From: Planctomycetota bacterium
Lineage (GTDB): Bacteria > Planctomycetota > Phycisphaerae > UBA1845
Length of the DNA stretch: 64,000 nt
Direction of reading: 5' to 3'
NCBI GenBank assembly: GCA_016208685.1
Contig: JACQXM010000014.1
Span: 1-64,000, forward strand
In this document: piece by piece, positions 17,122 to 26,853 of the stretch
Layout of the letters: every line of letters starts with the position of its first letter
Position numbering within the stretch: position 1 is the stretch's first letter
Notes under the pieces: model-generated
What the model saw: only the letters and a program-made list of their open reading frames with translations
Told to the model about the DNA's origin: nothing
Databases searched by the model: none
Made by a program: the position numbers and the translations under genes

Positions 17122-19785
17122 ATGCAGAGGATCGGATTCCGGACGGCGGTGGCGTTGACGGTGTGGAGCTCGGTATGCCTGGGCCAGCTTGCCCATGACG
17201 ACAGCCAATGGCAGCAGGATCGGCAGCCGCCTTACCTGGGCCCCGGCTACCGCATGGCGGACGGCGGCGCTCCGCCGCTGAACTTCAGCTCCAACGGCGT
17301 GCAACTGCTCGCCTGGATTCCCCTCAACGAGTTCGGCCCGACGATCGTCGAGGGCAATAGCTGCTTCGGCTTCGTCTCTCCCTCCGGCCGTGAGTACGCC
17401 ATCATCGGAACCTCCGGCGGCACGGGCTTCGTCGAGGTCACTTCACCGACCGACCCCGTGATCGTGGCGCACATGACCGGCCCGGATAGCTCCTGGCGCG
17501 ACATGAAGACCTACCAAGGCAAGGCCTATTCGGTGAGCGAGGCGGGCAGCGGCATTCAGGTCTTCGACCTGAGCGGGATCGATTCCGGCGTGGTGACGCA
17601 GATCAACACGGTGTTGGCCGGCGGAACGCTGTCCACCGCTGCCACGCACACCGTGGCGCTCAATACCGACAGCGGGTACCTGTACCGTTGCGGCGGCGGG
17701 GGCGGGACCATTGGGCTGCGCATCTACAGCCTGGCGGACCCGGCGAATCCCACGTTCGTCGCCGAGTGGCACAACCGTTACGTGCACGAGGCCCAGGTAG
17801 TGACCTACACCTCGGGACCGTACGCCGGCAAGGAGCTTGCCTACTGCTACACCAACAACGTTTCCAACGGCGGCAATGCCAACATCACGGTGCTCGACGT
17901 CACCAACAAGACCGCCATCTCCACGGTCGGCGTGATTCCCTACTCCACGCCGTCGTTTTCGCACCAGGGGTGGCTCTCTCCGGATCGGCAGTACCTCTAC
18001 CACAACGATGAGCTCGACGGATTGCCGCGGACTCGGATCTTCAATGTCAGCGACCCGGCGGCGGCCTTCGAAGTGGGGTTCTTCAACATCGGCTCGACGG
18101 CGATCGACCACAACATCTACACCGTGGGCAACTACATCTTCGAAGCCAACTACCGCAACGGACTGAACGTGTTCGACGCCACCAACCCCACTGCCCCCGT
18201 GCGCATCGGGTACTTCGACACCTACGTCGAGGATGACAGCCCGAACTTCAACGGGCTGTGGAACAACTACCCTTACCTCCCCAGCGGCGTGGTTCTCGGC
18301 AGCGACATCGAGAAAGGGCTGTTCGTTTGGTGGATTGGCAATCCCCTCTTGGCGTTCAGCTATCCGCAGGGCCAGCCGACGCTGGTCGACCCCGCCGGGG
18401 AAACGGTGCAGGTGCAGATCGACGAGGATACCCCCGGCGTTCTGCTCCCGGGCACCACCAAGGTCTATTACGACACGGGAAGCGGTTTCGCGTCCGCCGA
18501 TCTGACGCCCCTGGGCGGCGGGCTCTTCGAGGCAAGCCTGCCCGCGGCGGCATGCGGAACCACGGTCAACTACTATTTCGCGGCCACCTCCAACAACAAC
18601 ATCATCTGGCGTGACCCGGCGATGGCGCCCGCGGAAGTGCACACCGCGGTGGCGGCCGTCGGGCAGACGCTGGCGCAGGAGTTCCTGATGGAGGCGGCCG
18701 ACGGCTGGTCGGCCGGGGCCGCGGGAGACAACGCCACCGCCGGGGTCTGGACGCGCGTCGATCCCGTGGGTACTGGCGCCCAGCCCGAAGACGACCACAC
18801 GCCCAGCGGGACGATGTGCTGGGTGACGGGTCAGGGGTTCGTCGGCGGCAGCGTCGGCGCGGCCGACGTGGACGGCGGAAAGACGACGCTGCTGAGCCCG
18901 ATTCTCGATCTCAGCGCCGTCAGCACGCCGCGCATCTCCTACTGGCGCTGGTACTCCAACAGCGCGGGCAGCGGTCCTCATGAAGATGTGTTCACCGTGG
19001 ACATCTCCAACGACGGCGGAGCCAACTGGGTGAACGTCGAGACCGTGGGACCCGGCGGGCCGGAAACCGACGGAGGCTGGTTCGCGCGTGGCTTTCTGGT
19101 TGCCGATTTCCTGACGCCTACGGCGCAGGTGCGGCTGCGATTCGTTGCTTCGGACGTGGGCAACGGGTCGATCGTCGAGGCCGCGGTTGACGACCTGCAA
19201 GTCAACGGGATGAACTGCGGAGCCTTCGCGGCACCGACGGTTTTGGCCGAGGGCTCGCGAGCCCTCGTGGCCACGCCGCTTCCCGGAGTTGACCCGCTCG
19301 CCCTCCTTCTGAGTTCAGACGATTATCCCTGCCTGACGAAATACGTCGCCGCCGACGGCTCGCTGGGTGATACGCCTACCTTGCAGACGCCCGGCGCGTG
19401 GGGAACGGTCGTCATCCGCGGCAGCGAGGTCGTGCCGGGCACGAACTACAAGCTGCAATCGGAATTCGCGGGCGGGGCACGATCCGTCCCCGCAGACGCT
19501 ACGACCGCCGTCTGGGGTGACGTGGATGGGAATTCGGTGGTCAACTTCACTGACATTCAGCAAATCCTGCTGGTGTTCCTGGGGAACCCGCAGGTCAGTC
19601 TCGCCGCCGCCGACCTGGAACCGTGCGATCCCAACAACGTGGTGAACTTCTCCGACGTGCAGCGCGCGCTCAAGGCATTCCAAGGCGATTCCTACGCCAC
19701 GCTGGGTTGCGCCGGCCCCTGTGCGCAACAAACGCGCACTGACTTCTGGACGCTGCCGCAGGGTCGGCTGGGTCGGACGAAGTAG
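17122..19785 (+). CDS. choice-of-anchor B family secreted protein with dockerin-like C-terminus
   Basis: An 887-residue extracellular protein with a signal peptide ending near VCLGQ. Residues 40-420 hold LVIVD-type beta-propeller repeats of the choice-of-anchor B family: AIIGTSGGTGFVEVTSPTDP, GIQVFDLSGI, LRIYSLADPANP, GLNVFDATNPTAPVRIGYF. A beta-sandwich follows (about 425-520), then a jelly-roll-like module (about 540-700) with ISYWRWYSNSAGSGPHEDVF. Two dockerin-like motifs end the protein (GDVDGNSVVNFTDIQQIL and DPNNVVNFSDVQRAL). The short basic tail contains no sortase motif. GAGG precedes the ATG. Ligand unknown. Confidence 0.88.
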   Translation: MQRIGFRTAVALTVWSSVCLGQLAHDDSQWQQDRQPPYLGPGYRMADGGAPPLNFSSNGVQLLAWIPLNEFGPTIVEGNSCFGFVSPSGREYAIIGTSGGTGFVEVTSPTDPVIVAHMTGPDSSWRDMKTYQGKAYSVSEAGSGIQVFDLSGIDSGVVTQINTVLAGGTLSTAATHTVALNTDSGYLYRCGGGGGTIGLRIYSLADPANPTFVAEWHNRYVHEAQVVTYTSGPYAGKELAYCYTNNVSNGGNANITVLDVTNKTAISTVGVIPYSTPSFSHQGWLSPDRQYLYHNDELDGLPRTRIFNVSDPAAAFEVGFFNIGSTAIDHNIYTVGNYIFEANYRNGLNVFDATNPTAPVRIGYFDTYVEDDSPNFNGLWNNYPYLPSGVVLGSDIEKGLFVWWIGNPLLAFSYPQGQPTLVDPAGETVQVQIDEDTPGVLLPGTTKVYYDTGSGFASADLTPLGGGLFEASLPAAACGTTVNYYFAATSNNNIIWRDPAMAPAEVHTAVAAVGQTLAQEFLMEAADGWSAGAAGDNATAGVWTRVDPVGTGAQPEDDHTPSGTMCWVTGQGFVGGSVGAADVDGGKTTLLSPILDLSAVSTPRISYWRWYSNSAGSGPHEDVFTVDISNDGGANWVNVETVGPGGPETDGGWFARGFLVADFLTPTAQVRLRFVASDVGNGSIVEAAVDDLQVNGMNCGAFAAPTVLAEGSRALVATPLPGVDPLALLLSSDDYPCLTKYVAADGSLGDTPTLQTPGAWGTVVIRGSEVVPGTNYKLQSEFAGGARSVPADATTAVWGDVDGNSVVNFTDIQQILLVFLGNPQVSLAAADLEPCDPNNVVNFSDVQRALKAFQGDSYATLGCAGPCAQQTRTDFWTLPQGRLGRTK

Positions 19786-19875
19786 CGTCCGGGCGCAGAC
19801 TTCGGTCGATCGGCAGGCTCGGCGGCGGGCGAGTTCGCGCCCCCAACGAGGGCCGGGCGCGCCGATCGCGGGGGT

Positions 19876-19904
19876 TTGAAGTATTCGCGTCCGTGCACTA
19901 TAGT
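19876..19904 (+). promoter_or_regulatory. probable promoter of the FHA gene
   Basis: TTGAAG (19876-19881) and TATAGT (19899-19904) are separated by 17 nt. The -10 matches five of six consensus bases. The leader to the chosen ATG at 19992 would be about 80 nt, which argues against translation from the earlier in-frame ATGs at 19893 and 19905. Confidence 0.6.
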
Positions 19905-19991
19905 ATGGAGCGGCGGAGGCGGTTCAGCCGGCGCCGTTCGGCGCTGCCGCCGCCGCGCGAAGGCCGGGCATGGATTGACGGACGCGCCCCC

Positions 19992-20483
19992 ATGAACTTC
20001 AAGCTGATCATGTTTCGCGAGGACGGGACGCGGCGGGATTTCCCCTTGAAGCCCGGCGTGACCATGATCGGGCGCAAGGACGACTGCGCCATCCGCATCC
20101 CCCTTGCGGACGTATCGCGCCACCACTGCGAGGTTCTCCTGGACGGCGAGACCATGCTGGTGCGCGACTTGGGCGCTGCAAACGGCACCTACCTGAACAA
20201 CCGCCGCATCCAACGGGAAGAGGAGCTGGAGCCGGCGGACCAGATCCGCATCGGCCCGGTGGTGTTCACGGTGCAGATCAACGGGGAACCCAGCGACGCC
20301 GAAATTCTGGCCATCCGCACCAAGCTCCGAGTCCGGGGGAAGACCGCCGGGGCGACCCCGGCCGTCGGCACTTCCAAACACGTGTATGTCTCCGAGGATG
20401 AGGTCGATCCCATCGCGGCCTTGGAAGCGCTCGCTTCCAGCGCCGATCAGACGGCCATCAACCCCGAAGAGGAAGACGAGTAA
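19992..20483 (+). CDS. FHA domain protein
   Basis: A 163-residue cytoplasmic protein. The forkhead-associated fold spans about residues 3-95, with the phosphothreonine-binding elements TMIGRKDDCAIRIP, SRHHCEVLL and LGAANGTYLNNRRI in the expected spacing. FHA domains bind phosphothreonine peptides, linking this protein to Ser/Thr kinase signalling, though no kinase gene is in the window. The acidic C-terminal tail is unstructured. The start is set by the promoter position and by the FHA fold beginning at once. The small membrane protein gene follows 7 bp after the stop. Confidence 0.9.
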   Translation: MNFKLIMFREDGTRRDFPLKPGVTMIGRKDDCAIRIPLADVSRHHCEVLLDGETMLVRDLGAANGTYLNNRRIQREEELEPADQIRIGPVVFTVQINGEPSDAEILAIRTKLRVRGKTAGATPAVGTSKHVYVSEDEVDPIAALEALASSADQTAINPEEEDE

Positions 20484-20490
20484 TCCCGCC

Positions 20491-21066
20491 GTGGGCAAGG
20501 CCGTTTCGATTCCCACCGCGCCGACAGCCACGCCGGCGATGCGTGGCGGCGACGACGCCCCCGCGCAGACCGGCACGGTCGCGCCTGGGCCGCCCCCCGC
20601 CTCCCACAAACGCGCCATTGTCCGTCGCTCGGCCGCACTCCTGGCGGCGACGGCGGCGCTCGTGGCGTTCATCCTGCTCCTGGGCGACATGCGGCGGCGG
20701 AACGTGGCGATGGAGCGGGCGCAACGCTTCGCGGAGCAACTGACGGGCCGCGTCGGCCAGGACGGCGTTCTCCCACTTAACCTGGAACCGGCGCCGGCCG
20801 CGGGCCAGCCGGCGGGTGGCTTTCGCTTCACCTGGCTGACGCGCGACGAGGCCCATCGCCTGCGCGGCAGCCACGAACGCATTCTGGCGGCCTACAGCCC
20901 CGGCATCGAATGCAACCTCTCCCCCGACGGGCGCGCCGTGCTGTTCTTCGAGTCCGGGCGCTTCGGCGCCGCATGGGTGTCGGAAAAGGAGTTCACAGCC
21001 CTCAACGCTGCCCAGCAGCGGCTGCTGGAGCCCGACGCGCCCCACGCGCAGACGGGTGCACGATAG
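20491..21066 (+). CDS. small single-pass membrane protein downstream of FHA gene
   Basis: A 191-residue product from a GTG at 20491, seven bases after the FHA stop; frames upstream would run inside the FHA gene. One membrane segment (AALLAATAALVAFILLLGD, about residues 46-65) follows a basic stretch, giving an N-in orientation. The remaining 125 residues form a soluble domain with RFTWLTRDEAHRLRGSHERILAAYSP, then VLFFESGRFGAAWVSEKEF. Family not recognised. Tight linkage suggests it acts with the FHA protein. Confidence 0.75.
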   Translation: MGKAVSIPTAPTATPAMRGGDDAPAQTGTVAPGPPPASHKRAIVRRSAALLAATAALVAFILLLGDMRRRNVAMERAQRFAEQLTGRVGQDGVLPLNLEPAPAAGQPAGGFRFTWLTRDEAHRLRGSHERILAAYSPGIECNLSPDGRAVLFFESGRFGAAWVSEKEFTALNAAQQRLLEPDAPHAQTGAR

Positions 21067-21119
21067 GCTTCCCTTTTTCCTCCCCCTGCCGGTGTGCGCG
21101 GGCGGTTGTCGATGGCCGG

Positions 21120-21644
21120 TCACCCGAGGATGCCGAGATCGGCCTTGGTAAACAGGGCCTCGAACGTCAGCCCGGCCGACTCGATGTTCTCTCTCGCCCC
21201 TTCCTGGCGGTCGATCACCGCGACGATCCGTTCCACGGCGGCGCCGATCTCACGGATCAGCTTCGCCGCCTCCAGCACTTGTCCGCCAGTGGTGGCGATG
21301 TCCTCCACGAGCAGCACGCGGTCGGCGGCCGTCAGTCGCCCCTCGAAGGGTCTGGACGTTCCGTAGTCCTTCTTGGCGTTGCGGATGATGACGAAGGGCT
21401 TGCCGCAAGCCATGGAAGCGGCGGCCGCCAGCGCCACGCCGCCCAGCTCGGCGCCGGCGATCAGCGTCGTGGCGGGCGTGACTCGCGCGCCGAACGCCGC
21501 GCCCAGCTCGCGTAGAATGTCGGGTTGGGTCTCGAAAAGGTACTTGTCGAGATAGTACTTGCTCTTCCGGCCCGAGCGCAGCGTGAAGTCGCCTTCCAGG
21601 TAGGCGGCCTCACGGATGCGGCGTGCCAATTCGGTTCGGTTCAT
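21120..21644 (-). CDS. pyrE: orotate phosphoribosyltransferase
   Basis: PyrE transfers the ribose phosphate of PRPP to orotate in pyrimidine synthesis. The 174-residue protein has the PRPP-binding loop VLLVEDIATTGG (residues 110-121), GRKSKYYLDKYLFET at the N-terminus and the catalytic lysine region RNAKKDYGTSRPFEG. The ATG at 21644 shares one base with the purB stop (TGATG); an in-frame GTG one codon earlier is possible. Coupling with purB joins purine and pyrimidine synthesis in one transcript. Confidence 0.93.
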   Translation of the reverse strand: MNRTELARRIREAAYLEGDFTLRSGRKSKYYLDKYLFETQPDILRELGAAFGARVTPATTLIAGAELGGVALAAAASMACGKPFVIIRNAKKDYGTSRPFEGRLTAADRVLLVEDIATTGGQVLEAAKLIREIGAAVERIVAVIDRQEGARENIESAGLTFEALFTKADLGILG

Positions 21645-23074
21645 CACACCTCCAGGTCGGCGTTGCGGCCCAGCACCCGCCGATAGCGCCGGCGGATGGG
21701 GGCCACATGATCACGCAGGAACTCCTCCACCTGCTGCGGAGCCCGCCCCACGTAGCGGCGGGGGTTAAGCACGTCCTTCAAGTTCACGCCGGCGAAGGCG
21801 GGGTCGGTCCGCAGTCGGTACAGCAGGTCGTTGGCGGCGCCGTCGCGCTTCACGCGTGCCCCGGCGGCGTGGGCGTGGCGGCGGATACGCTCGTGCAGGT
21901 CCTGGCGGTCACCGCCCGCGGCTGCGACAGCCATCATGATGTTCTCCGTGGCCATGAAAGGCAGCTCGGCGGCAAGCCGCGCCGCGATCACCCGCGGGTA
22001 AACCACCAGCCCGCGCCCCACGTTGGTCACCAGCCGCAGCATGGCGTCGGTGGCGAGGAAGGCCTCGGGAATGCTCAATCGCTTGTTGGCGGAGTCGTCC
22101 AGCGTGCGTTCGAACCATTGCTCCGCGGCCGTCTGCAAGGGTGATTGCACCAGCGAAATGACAAACCGTGCCAAACCCGTGGCACGTTCGCAGCGCATGG
22201 GGTTGCGCTTGTAGGGCATGGCGCTGGAGCCGACCTGCGCGGTTTCAAAGGGCTCTTCGATTTCTTTGAGGTGCGCCAGCAGGCGGATGTCGTTGGCGAA
22301 CTTGTGCACGCTGGCCGCGATTCCGCCCAGCACGCACACCACTTCGGCGTCCACCTTCCGGGAGTACGTCTGCCCGGTCACCGGCTCGACCTGGGTGAAC
22401 CCGCAGGCGCGGGCCACCTCGGTTTCCAGGCGGCGAACCTTGGCGTGGCTGCCGCCCAGCAGTTCCAGGAAGCTGGCCTGCGTACCCGTCGTGCCCTTGA
22501 CACCGCGAAAACGAAGGCGCGAAAGCACATGCTCGACCGCTTCCAAGTCGCGCAGAAAATCGTAACACCACAGCGCGGCACGCTTGCCGACCGTGGTGAC
22601 CTGTGCCGGTTGAAAGTGCGTAAGGCCCAGCGTGGGCAGGGCGCGGTGCTTGCGGGCGAAGGCGGACAAGGCGTCGACGGCGTTGGCCAGCCATTCGGCG
22701 ATGGAGCGTAACGCGTCGCGCAGGATCATCAGGTCGGCGTTGTCGACGATCTCGGCGGAGGTGGCGCCCAGGTGGAGAATGCCGCGGGCGCGCGGCGCGA
22801 TCTCGCCCCAGGTGTGGACGTGCGCCATAACGTCGTGGCGCAGGCGCTTCTCGTGTCGCGCTGCACTTTCGAAATCGATGGCCTCAAGAGTGCGCCGCAG
22901 CTCGATGATTTGCCGGGTCGTTATGTTCAGCCCTGCGCGGCGTTGCGCCTCCGCCAGCGCCAGCCAGATGCGGCGCCAGGTGAGGATGCGGTGCCGCGCG
23001 CCGAACAGCCGACACATTTCCGGCGAGGCGTAGCGATCCACCAGCGGCGATTCGTAGATGTCCCGTGTTGCCAT
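21644..23074 (-). CDS. purB: adenylosuccinate lyase
   Basis: PurB cleaves SAICAR and adenylosuccinate, releasing fumarate, in purine synthesis. The 476-residue protein starts MATRDIYESPLVDRYASPEM at the ATG 23074; the longer frame adds ten residues without support. The superfamily signature GSSAMPYKRNP is at residues 282-292 and the HLGATSAEIVDNADLM block at 101-116. The TLGLTHFQPAQ segment carries a catalytic His. It overlaps pyrE by one base. Confidence 0.95.
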   Translation of the reverse strand: MATRDIYESPLVDRYASPEMCRLFGARHRILTWRRIWLALAEAQRRAGLNITTRQIIELRRTLEAIDFESAARHEKRLRHDVMAHVHTWGEIAPRARGILHLGATSAEIVDNADLMILRDALRSIAEWLANAVDALSAFARKHRALPTLGLTHFQPAQVTTVGKRAALWCYDFLRDLEAVEHVLSRLRFRGVKGTTGTQASFLELLGGSHAKVRRLETEVARACGFTQVEPVTGQTYSRKVDAEVVCVLGGIAASVHKFANDIRLLAHLKEIEEPFETAQVGSSAMPYKRNPMRCERATGLARFVISLVQSPLQTAAEQWFERTLDDSANKRLSIPEAFLATDAMLRLVTNVGRGLVVYPRVIAARLAAELPFMATENIMMAVAAAGGDRQDLHERIRRHAHAAGARVKRDGAANDLLYRLRTDPAFAGVNLKDVLNPRRYVGRAPQQVEEFLRDHVAPIRRRYRRVLGRNADLEV

Positions 23075-23107
23075 AGGCTCGTACGCCGCACCGGCGGAGC
23101 GCACATC

Positions 23108-23278
23108 CGTAGCCCACGGCTACGCCCTGGGCTGGTCGGCGTCGCCGCCCCACGGGGCGGCGCAGCGATCCCGCGCTGCTCTGCGCTAAAGCAGTGCCTC
23201 GTGATTACCTAACCGCATGGGGATCGCTCTCGCGACGGGCTCTCGGCCTTCGTGGGGCCGCGCGGGCTGAAGCCCGCG
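23108..23278. repeat. cluster of three palindromic repeats in the purB-cysS spacer
   Basis: CGTAGCC/GGCTACG arms lie at 23108-23124. CGCCGCCCC/GGGGCGGCG arms lie at 23143-23162. CGCGGGCT/AGCCCGCG arms lie at 23261-23278. The spacer 23075-23376 has no gene. A relative of the third element, with GCGGGG arms around TTGAA, lies at 29119-29138. Confidence 0.6.
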
Positions 23279-23376
23279 GCTCGATGCGGATAGACCTCCA
23301 TGAGACACTACACCAACCGGCCCGCTCCCTTACGGCTGCGGCGTTGTTTTCGCGGCGCCGCACCGCGCATGCCGAT

Positions 23377-24900
23377 TCACTCGCAGCGCCAGACGGTTCC
23401 GTCCGGCCGGTCCTCCAGTGTGATCTTGTGCTCGGCCAGCAGGTTCCGGATCAGATCCGCGGTTTCGAAGTCCTTCTTCTTGCGCAAGTGCTGGCGGACC
23501 ATGATGAGCACCTGCATGGCCTTGTCCGCCGTGCCGTCGGTACCGGCCGTTGTGCGCTCCGGGGGCTCAAGGAACAGGCCGATGGTTCGCGCCAGGGCGA
23601 TCAACCCGGCGGTCGCCGTCAGGGCATCGTGCTTTCCCGCCTCCGGCCCCACCGTCTCCAGCTTCTCCTGCTCGATGTGCCGGTTGATGGCACCGGCATA
23701 CTCGAAGAGGGCGGCGATGGCGCCCGCGGTGTTGAAGTCGTCGTCCATGGCGCGGAGGAACTCGGCCGCCTGCTCCTCGCACGCGGAGGCCAGGGTGGCA
23801 GACGCCACGCCCTTCCCCGCCTGCACGGCGCCGTTACCGCCCGACTGCGGCGCGCCGGCCTGCGTATAGGGCGACGCGCGGCACAGGCGTTCCACGCGCT
23901 CGAACGTGCGGTAGAAGGTATCCAGCCCCTTGCGCTTGCTCTCGATCTCGGCCTCGGAGTACTCGATGGGGCGGCGGTAATGCGTGCTGAGCACGAAGAA
24001 CCGGATGAGTTCTCCGGGATAAACGGCGAGCAGGTTGTGCAGGGTCATCTTCACCAGCGCCGCCTGCATCTCCGGGTCGGCGTCGGACTTGGCAACCTTC
24101 TTGGTGTTGAAGCGCGTCAGGCCGTTGTGAAGCCAATACTTGGCGAACGGCTTGCCGGTGCAGGACTCCGATTGCGCTATTTCGTTCTCGTGGTGCGGGA
24201 AGACCAGGTCCAACCCGCCGCCATGGATGTCGAAGGTCTCGCCCAGGTAGCGCATGGCCATCGCGGAGCATTCGATATGCCATCCCGGCCGGCCGGACCC
24301 CCAGGGCGAGTCAAACCGGACCTCCTTCGGTTCGTCGGGCTTGGCCGCCTTCCACAGCGCGAAGTCTCCGGGGTTGCGCTTCTCACCGCTCTGCAAGTCG
24401 CGCTGCCCCTCCTGCTCGTCGGTGCGGCGGTTCGAGAGCTTGCCATAGTCGGCGTCCCGGGTCACGTCGAAGTACACATCGCCGCCGGATACGTACGCCA
24501 CGCCGCGCTCGACCAACCGCTGGATGATCGCCACGATGTCGCCGATGTGCTCCGACGCCTTGGGCATCAGGTCGACGCCGTCCACGTGCAGCGTCTTCAT
24601 GGCCCGGAGGTAATCGGCGGTGATGCGCTCCGCGAGCTCCACCGTGGAGGTGCCCTGCCGGGCGGCCTCGACGATCAGCTTGTCGTCGACGTCGGTAATG
24701 TTCACCACCCAGGTCACCTGAAACCCGCGGAACACCAGGTAGCGTTTGATGGCGTCGAAGATGATGGGCCCCACCGCATGGCCGATGTGACTGGGCTTGT
24801 AGACCGTCGGCCCGCAAAGGTAGATGCCGACTTTGCCCGGCGTCACCGGTTGCAGCGGCTCTTTCTGCCGCGTCAGGGTGTTGTAGACGGCAATGGACAC
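23377..24900 (-). CDS. cysS: cysteinyl-tRNA synthetase
   Basis: This class I enzyme charges tRNA-Cys. The GTG at 24900 is chosen because GGAGGAG lies six bases upstream and the protein then begins [16 protein letters not shown], as is normal for CysS (507 residues). HIGH is intact at 38-41. The zinc ligands Cys29, Cys211, His236 and Glu240 are in place. The KMSKS loop reads KKVAKSD at 267-273: both catalytic lysines and Ser272 remain but Met and the first Ser are replaced. Flanked by purB-pyrE and ispF on the same strand with repeat-bearing spacers. Confidence 0.95.
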   Translation of the reverse strand: MSIAVYNTLTRQKEPLQPVTPGKVGIYLCGPTVYKPSHIGHAVGPIIFDAIKRYLVFRGFQVTWVVNITDVDDKLIVEAARQGTSTVELAERITADYLRAMKTLHVDGVDLMPKASEHIGDIVAIIQRLVERGVAYVSGGDVYFDVTRDADYGKLSNRRTDEQEGQRDLQSGEKRNPGDFALWKAAKPDEPKEVRFDSPWGSGRPGWHIECSAMAMRYLGETFDIHGGGLDLVFPHHENEIAQSESCTGKPFAKYWLHNGLTRFNTKKVAKSDADPEMQAALVKMTLHNLLAVYPGELIRFFVLSTHYRRPIEYSEAEIESKRKGLDTFYRTFERVERLCRASPYTQAGAPQSGGNGAVQAGKGVASATLASACEEQAAEFLRAMDDDFNTAGAIAALFEYAGAINRHIEQEKLETVGPEAGKHDALTATAGLIALARTIGLFLEPPERTTAGTDGTADKAMQVLIMVRQHLRKKKDFETADLIRNLLAEHKITLEDRPDGTVWRCE

Positions 24901-24961
24901 GTTCTGCTCCTCCGGCGCCGCGGGCGAAGCCCCGCGCGTCACCGGCCGCGGAATGTCGACG

Positions 24962-25028
24962 AGCGAATAGCGAAGGAGCGCGGCCCGACCGTGACCGCCG
25001 TGTCCAGCTTCCTCGTTCGCTATTCGCT
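24962..25028. repeat. 13-bp perfect inverted repeat between cysS and ispF
   Basis: AGCGAATAGCGAA (24962-24974) is the exact reverse complement of 25016-25028, with 41 bp between. It could be a hairpin at the 3' end of ispF mRNA or a small mobile repeat. No T-run follows. Confidence 0.6.
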
Positions 25029-25081
25029 AGATGACACTCCGCGCCGGAAGTCGCGCCCCAGCGCTGCGTACGTTCACGAGC

Positions 25082-25567
25082 CTACTCGATCGCCTTCAGG
25101 AACGCGACGGCCGTGCAGGCGATGGCGTCCCCGGAGCCCAGCGGCCCGAGTCCCTCGTTGGTTTTAGCTTTCACACTGACCGCCTCCGGAGCAACGCCCA
25201 CCAGCGCGGCGATCGACTCCGCGATCCGCCGTTTATACGCCGAGAGCTTGGGGACCTCGGCGTGGACAATCAGATCTACGTTGTTGGTCATCCACCGTTG
25301 GGCGCGCACGCGCTCCATGGCGCCGCGCAGCAGCACGCGGCTGTCGGCATCGCGGTAGGCGGGGTCGGTGTCGGGAAACAGCTCGCCGATGTCGGGCAGA
25401 CCGGCCGCACCCAGCAGGGCGTCCGTCACGGCATGCAGCACCACGTCGGCGTCGCTATGCCCCAGCAGACCGCGGGCGTGAGGTATCTCAATGCCGCCGA
25501 TCACCAGCCGCCGCCCATCGGCGAGCCGGTGGATGTCATACCCGATGCCCACGCGATACGACCGCAT
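25082..25567 (-). CDS. ispF: 2-C-methyl-D-erythritol 2,4-cyclodiphosphate synthase
   Basis: IspF forms the cyclic diphosphate of the non-mevalonate isoprenoid pathway as a trimer. The 161-residue length is standard. Metal ligands Asp11, His13 and His45 lie in GIGYDIHRL and DADVVLHAVTDALLGA. LPDIGELFPDTDPAY and the C-terminal KAKTNEGLGPLGSGDAIAC are also intact. No ispD is adjacent. The divergent enoyl-CoA hydratase gene starts 187 bp away. Confidence 0.96.
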   Translation of the reverse strand: MRSYRVGIGYDIHRLADGRRLVIGGIEIPHARGLLGHSDADVVLHAVTDALLGAAGLPDIGELFPDTDPAYRDADSRVLLRGAMERVRAQRWMTNNVDLIVHAEVPKLSAYKRRIAESIAALVGVAPEAVSVKAKTNEGLGPLGSGDAIACTAVAFLKAIE

Positions 25568-25753
25568 GCCCGAAAGACACTCTCCGCCTGTCCTGCTGCC
25601 CTGGCTACGCTACAAAGAGCGCGTACCTGTTTCAAGCCCTCGCCGGAACGGCTTTGTCGCATGCGGGGTGTTGCCGCTATCATCCGTTGCCGCGGCGACG
25701 CAAGGCGGGCCGCGTTAGGGACCGGGCCCGACGGCAACCGACGAGGATCGACC

Positions 25754-26593
25754 ATGGACTTTCCCCAGGCGCAATCGGCGGAGTCCCTGAACTTCCGCCA
25801 CATCATCTATCGCAAGCAGGGGCACCGCGCGACGGTGACCATCAACCGCCCGGAAGTGCTGAACTGCCTGAACTTCCCGACGCTGCGCGAGCTGCACCGG
25901 GCCTTCGAAGATGTTGCCTGGGACGATCAGATCCGCGTCATGGTGCTCACCGGCGCCGGCGACCGCGCCTTCTGCACGGGGGCGGACCTGAAGGAGCAAA
26001 CCGAACACTGCCTCGACCATCCCGACGCCTACTGGAAGTGGATGGGGGCCTTCATCGAGGTGCATGAGCGGTTGCGCAACATCGGCAAAGTGACCGTCGC
26101 GCGGCTCAACGGCATGGTCGTCGGGGGAGGCAACGAGATGAACATGTCGTGCGATCTGGCCATTGCCGCGGACGACGTGTTCATCCGTCACGTGGGACCG
26201 GCGCGGGGCAGCGTGCCTGCGGCCGGGGCCACCCAATGGCTGCCGCTTATCGTGGGTGATCGGCGGGCGCGCGAGATCCTCTTTCTCTGCGAGGAAATCC
26301 CCGCCGCCAGGGCGCTGGAGTGGGGGCTGGTGAACCAGGTCGTTCCCCGCGCTCAGCTCGACGCGGCCGTGGACGCCATGTGCGCCAAGCTGGTTGACAA
26401 GCTCCCCGAGTGTACGCGCTACACCAAACAACAGCTCAACTTCTGGCGCGAACTGTCCTGGCACACCACCATCGGCCACGCCCGCGACTGGCTGGCCATT
26501 CACAACCTGGCGCCCGAGGTGCGGGAGGGAATCCAGGCGTTCGCCGAGAAGCGCCCGGTGGATTACGCCGCCGTGCGCGCAAAGAACGTGTAG
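25754..26593 (+). CDS. enoyl-CoA hydratase/isomerase family protein (MenB/BadI-like)
   Basis: A 279-residue crotonase-fold enzyme. The start at 25754 gives a normal N-terminus; longer frames upstream are antisense to ispF. Oxyanion-hole segments are VLTGAGDRAFCTGADLKE and ARLNGMVVGGGNEMNMSCDLAIA. The stretch FIRHVGPARGSVPAAGATQWLP, then REILFLCEEI, resembles the MenB/BadI branch more than fatty-acid hydratases. The exact substrate cannot be read from the sequence, and no menaquinone or benzoate genes are adjacent. Confidence 0.85.
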   Translation: MDFPQAQSAESLNFRHIIYRKQGHRATVTINRPEVLNCLNFPTLRELHRAFEDVAWDDQIRVMVLTGAGDRAFCTGADLKEQTEHCLDHPDAYWKWMGAFIEVHERLRNIGKVTVARLNGMVVGGGNEMNMSCDLAIAADDVFIRHVGPARGSVPAAGATQWLPLIVGDRRAREILFLCEEIPAARALEWGLVNQVVPRAQLDAAVDAMCAKLVDKLPECTRYTKQQLNFWRELSWHTTIGHARDWLAIHNLAPEVREGIQAFAEKRPVDYAAVRAKNV

Positions 26594-26853
26594 GAATACC
26601 GGGTTGGTGTGGATACCGGCGCCGGCCCGTTCCCGTCCGGTAACACCGCTGCGTTGCCTTCGCGCGCGCCGGCCTCCGCGGTTGCGCCGCGCATTCCCCG
26701 CCCTGGTTCCAGGTGGAAGGTAGCTCCTTTCGCGGACTCGGCGCACCGCAGGCGGGCGCTCCGCACCGTAAGTTGAGCGCCGATGAGTGGTTTCCCCCAT
26801 CGACACTTCGTTACGTAGCCTGCAACGTTTCGCCTGCCGATGTATGAAACGCC

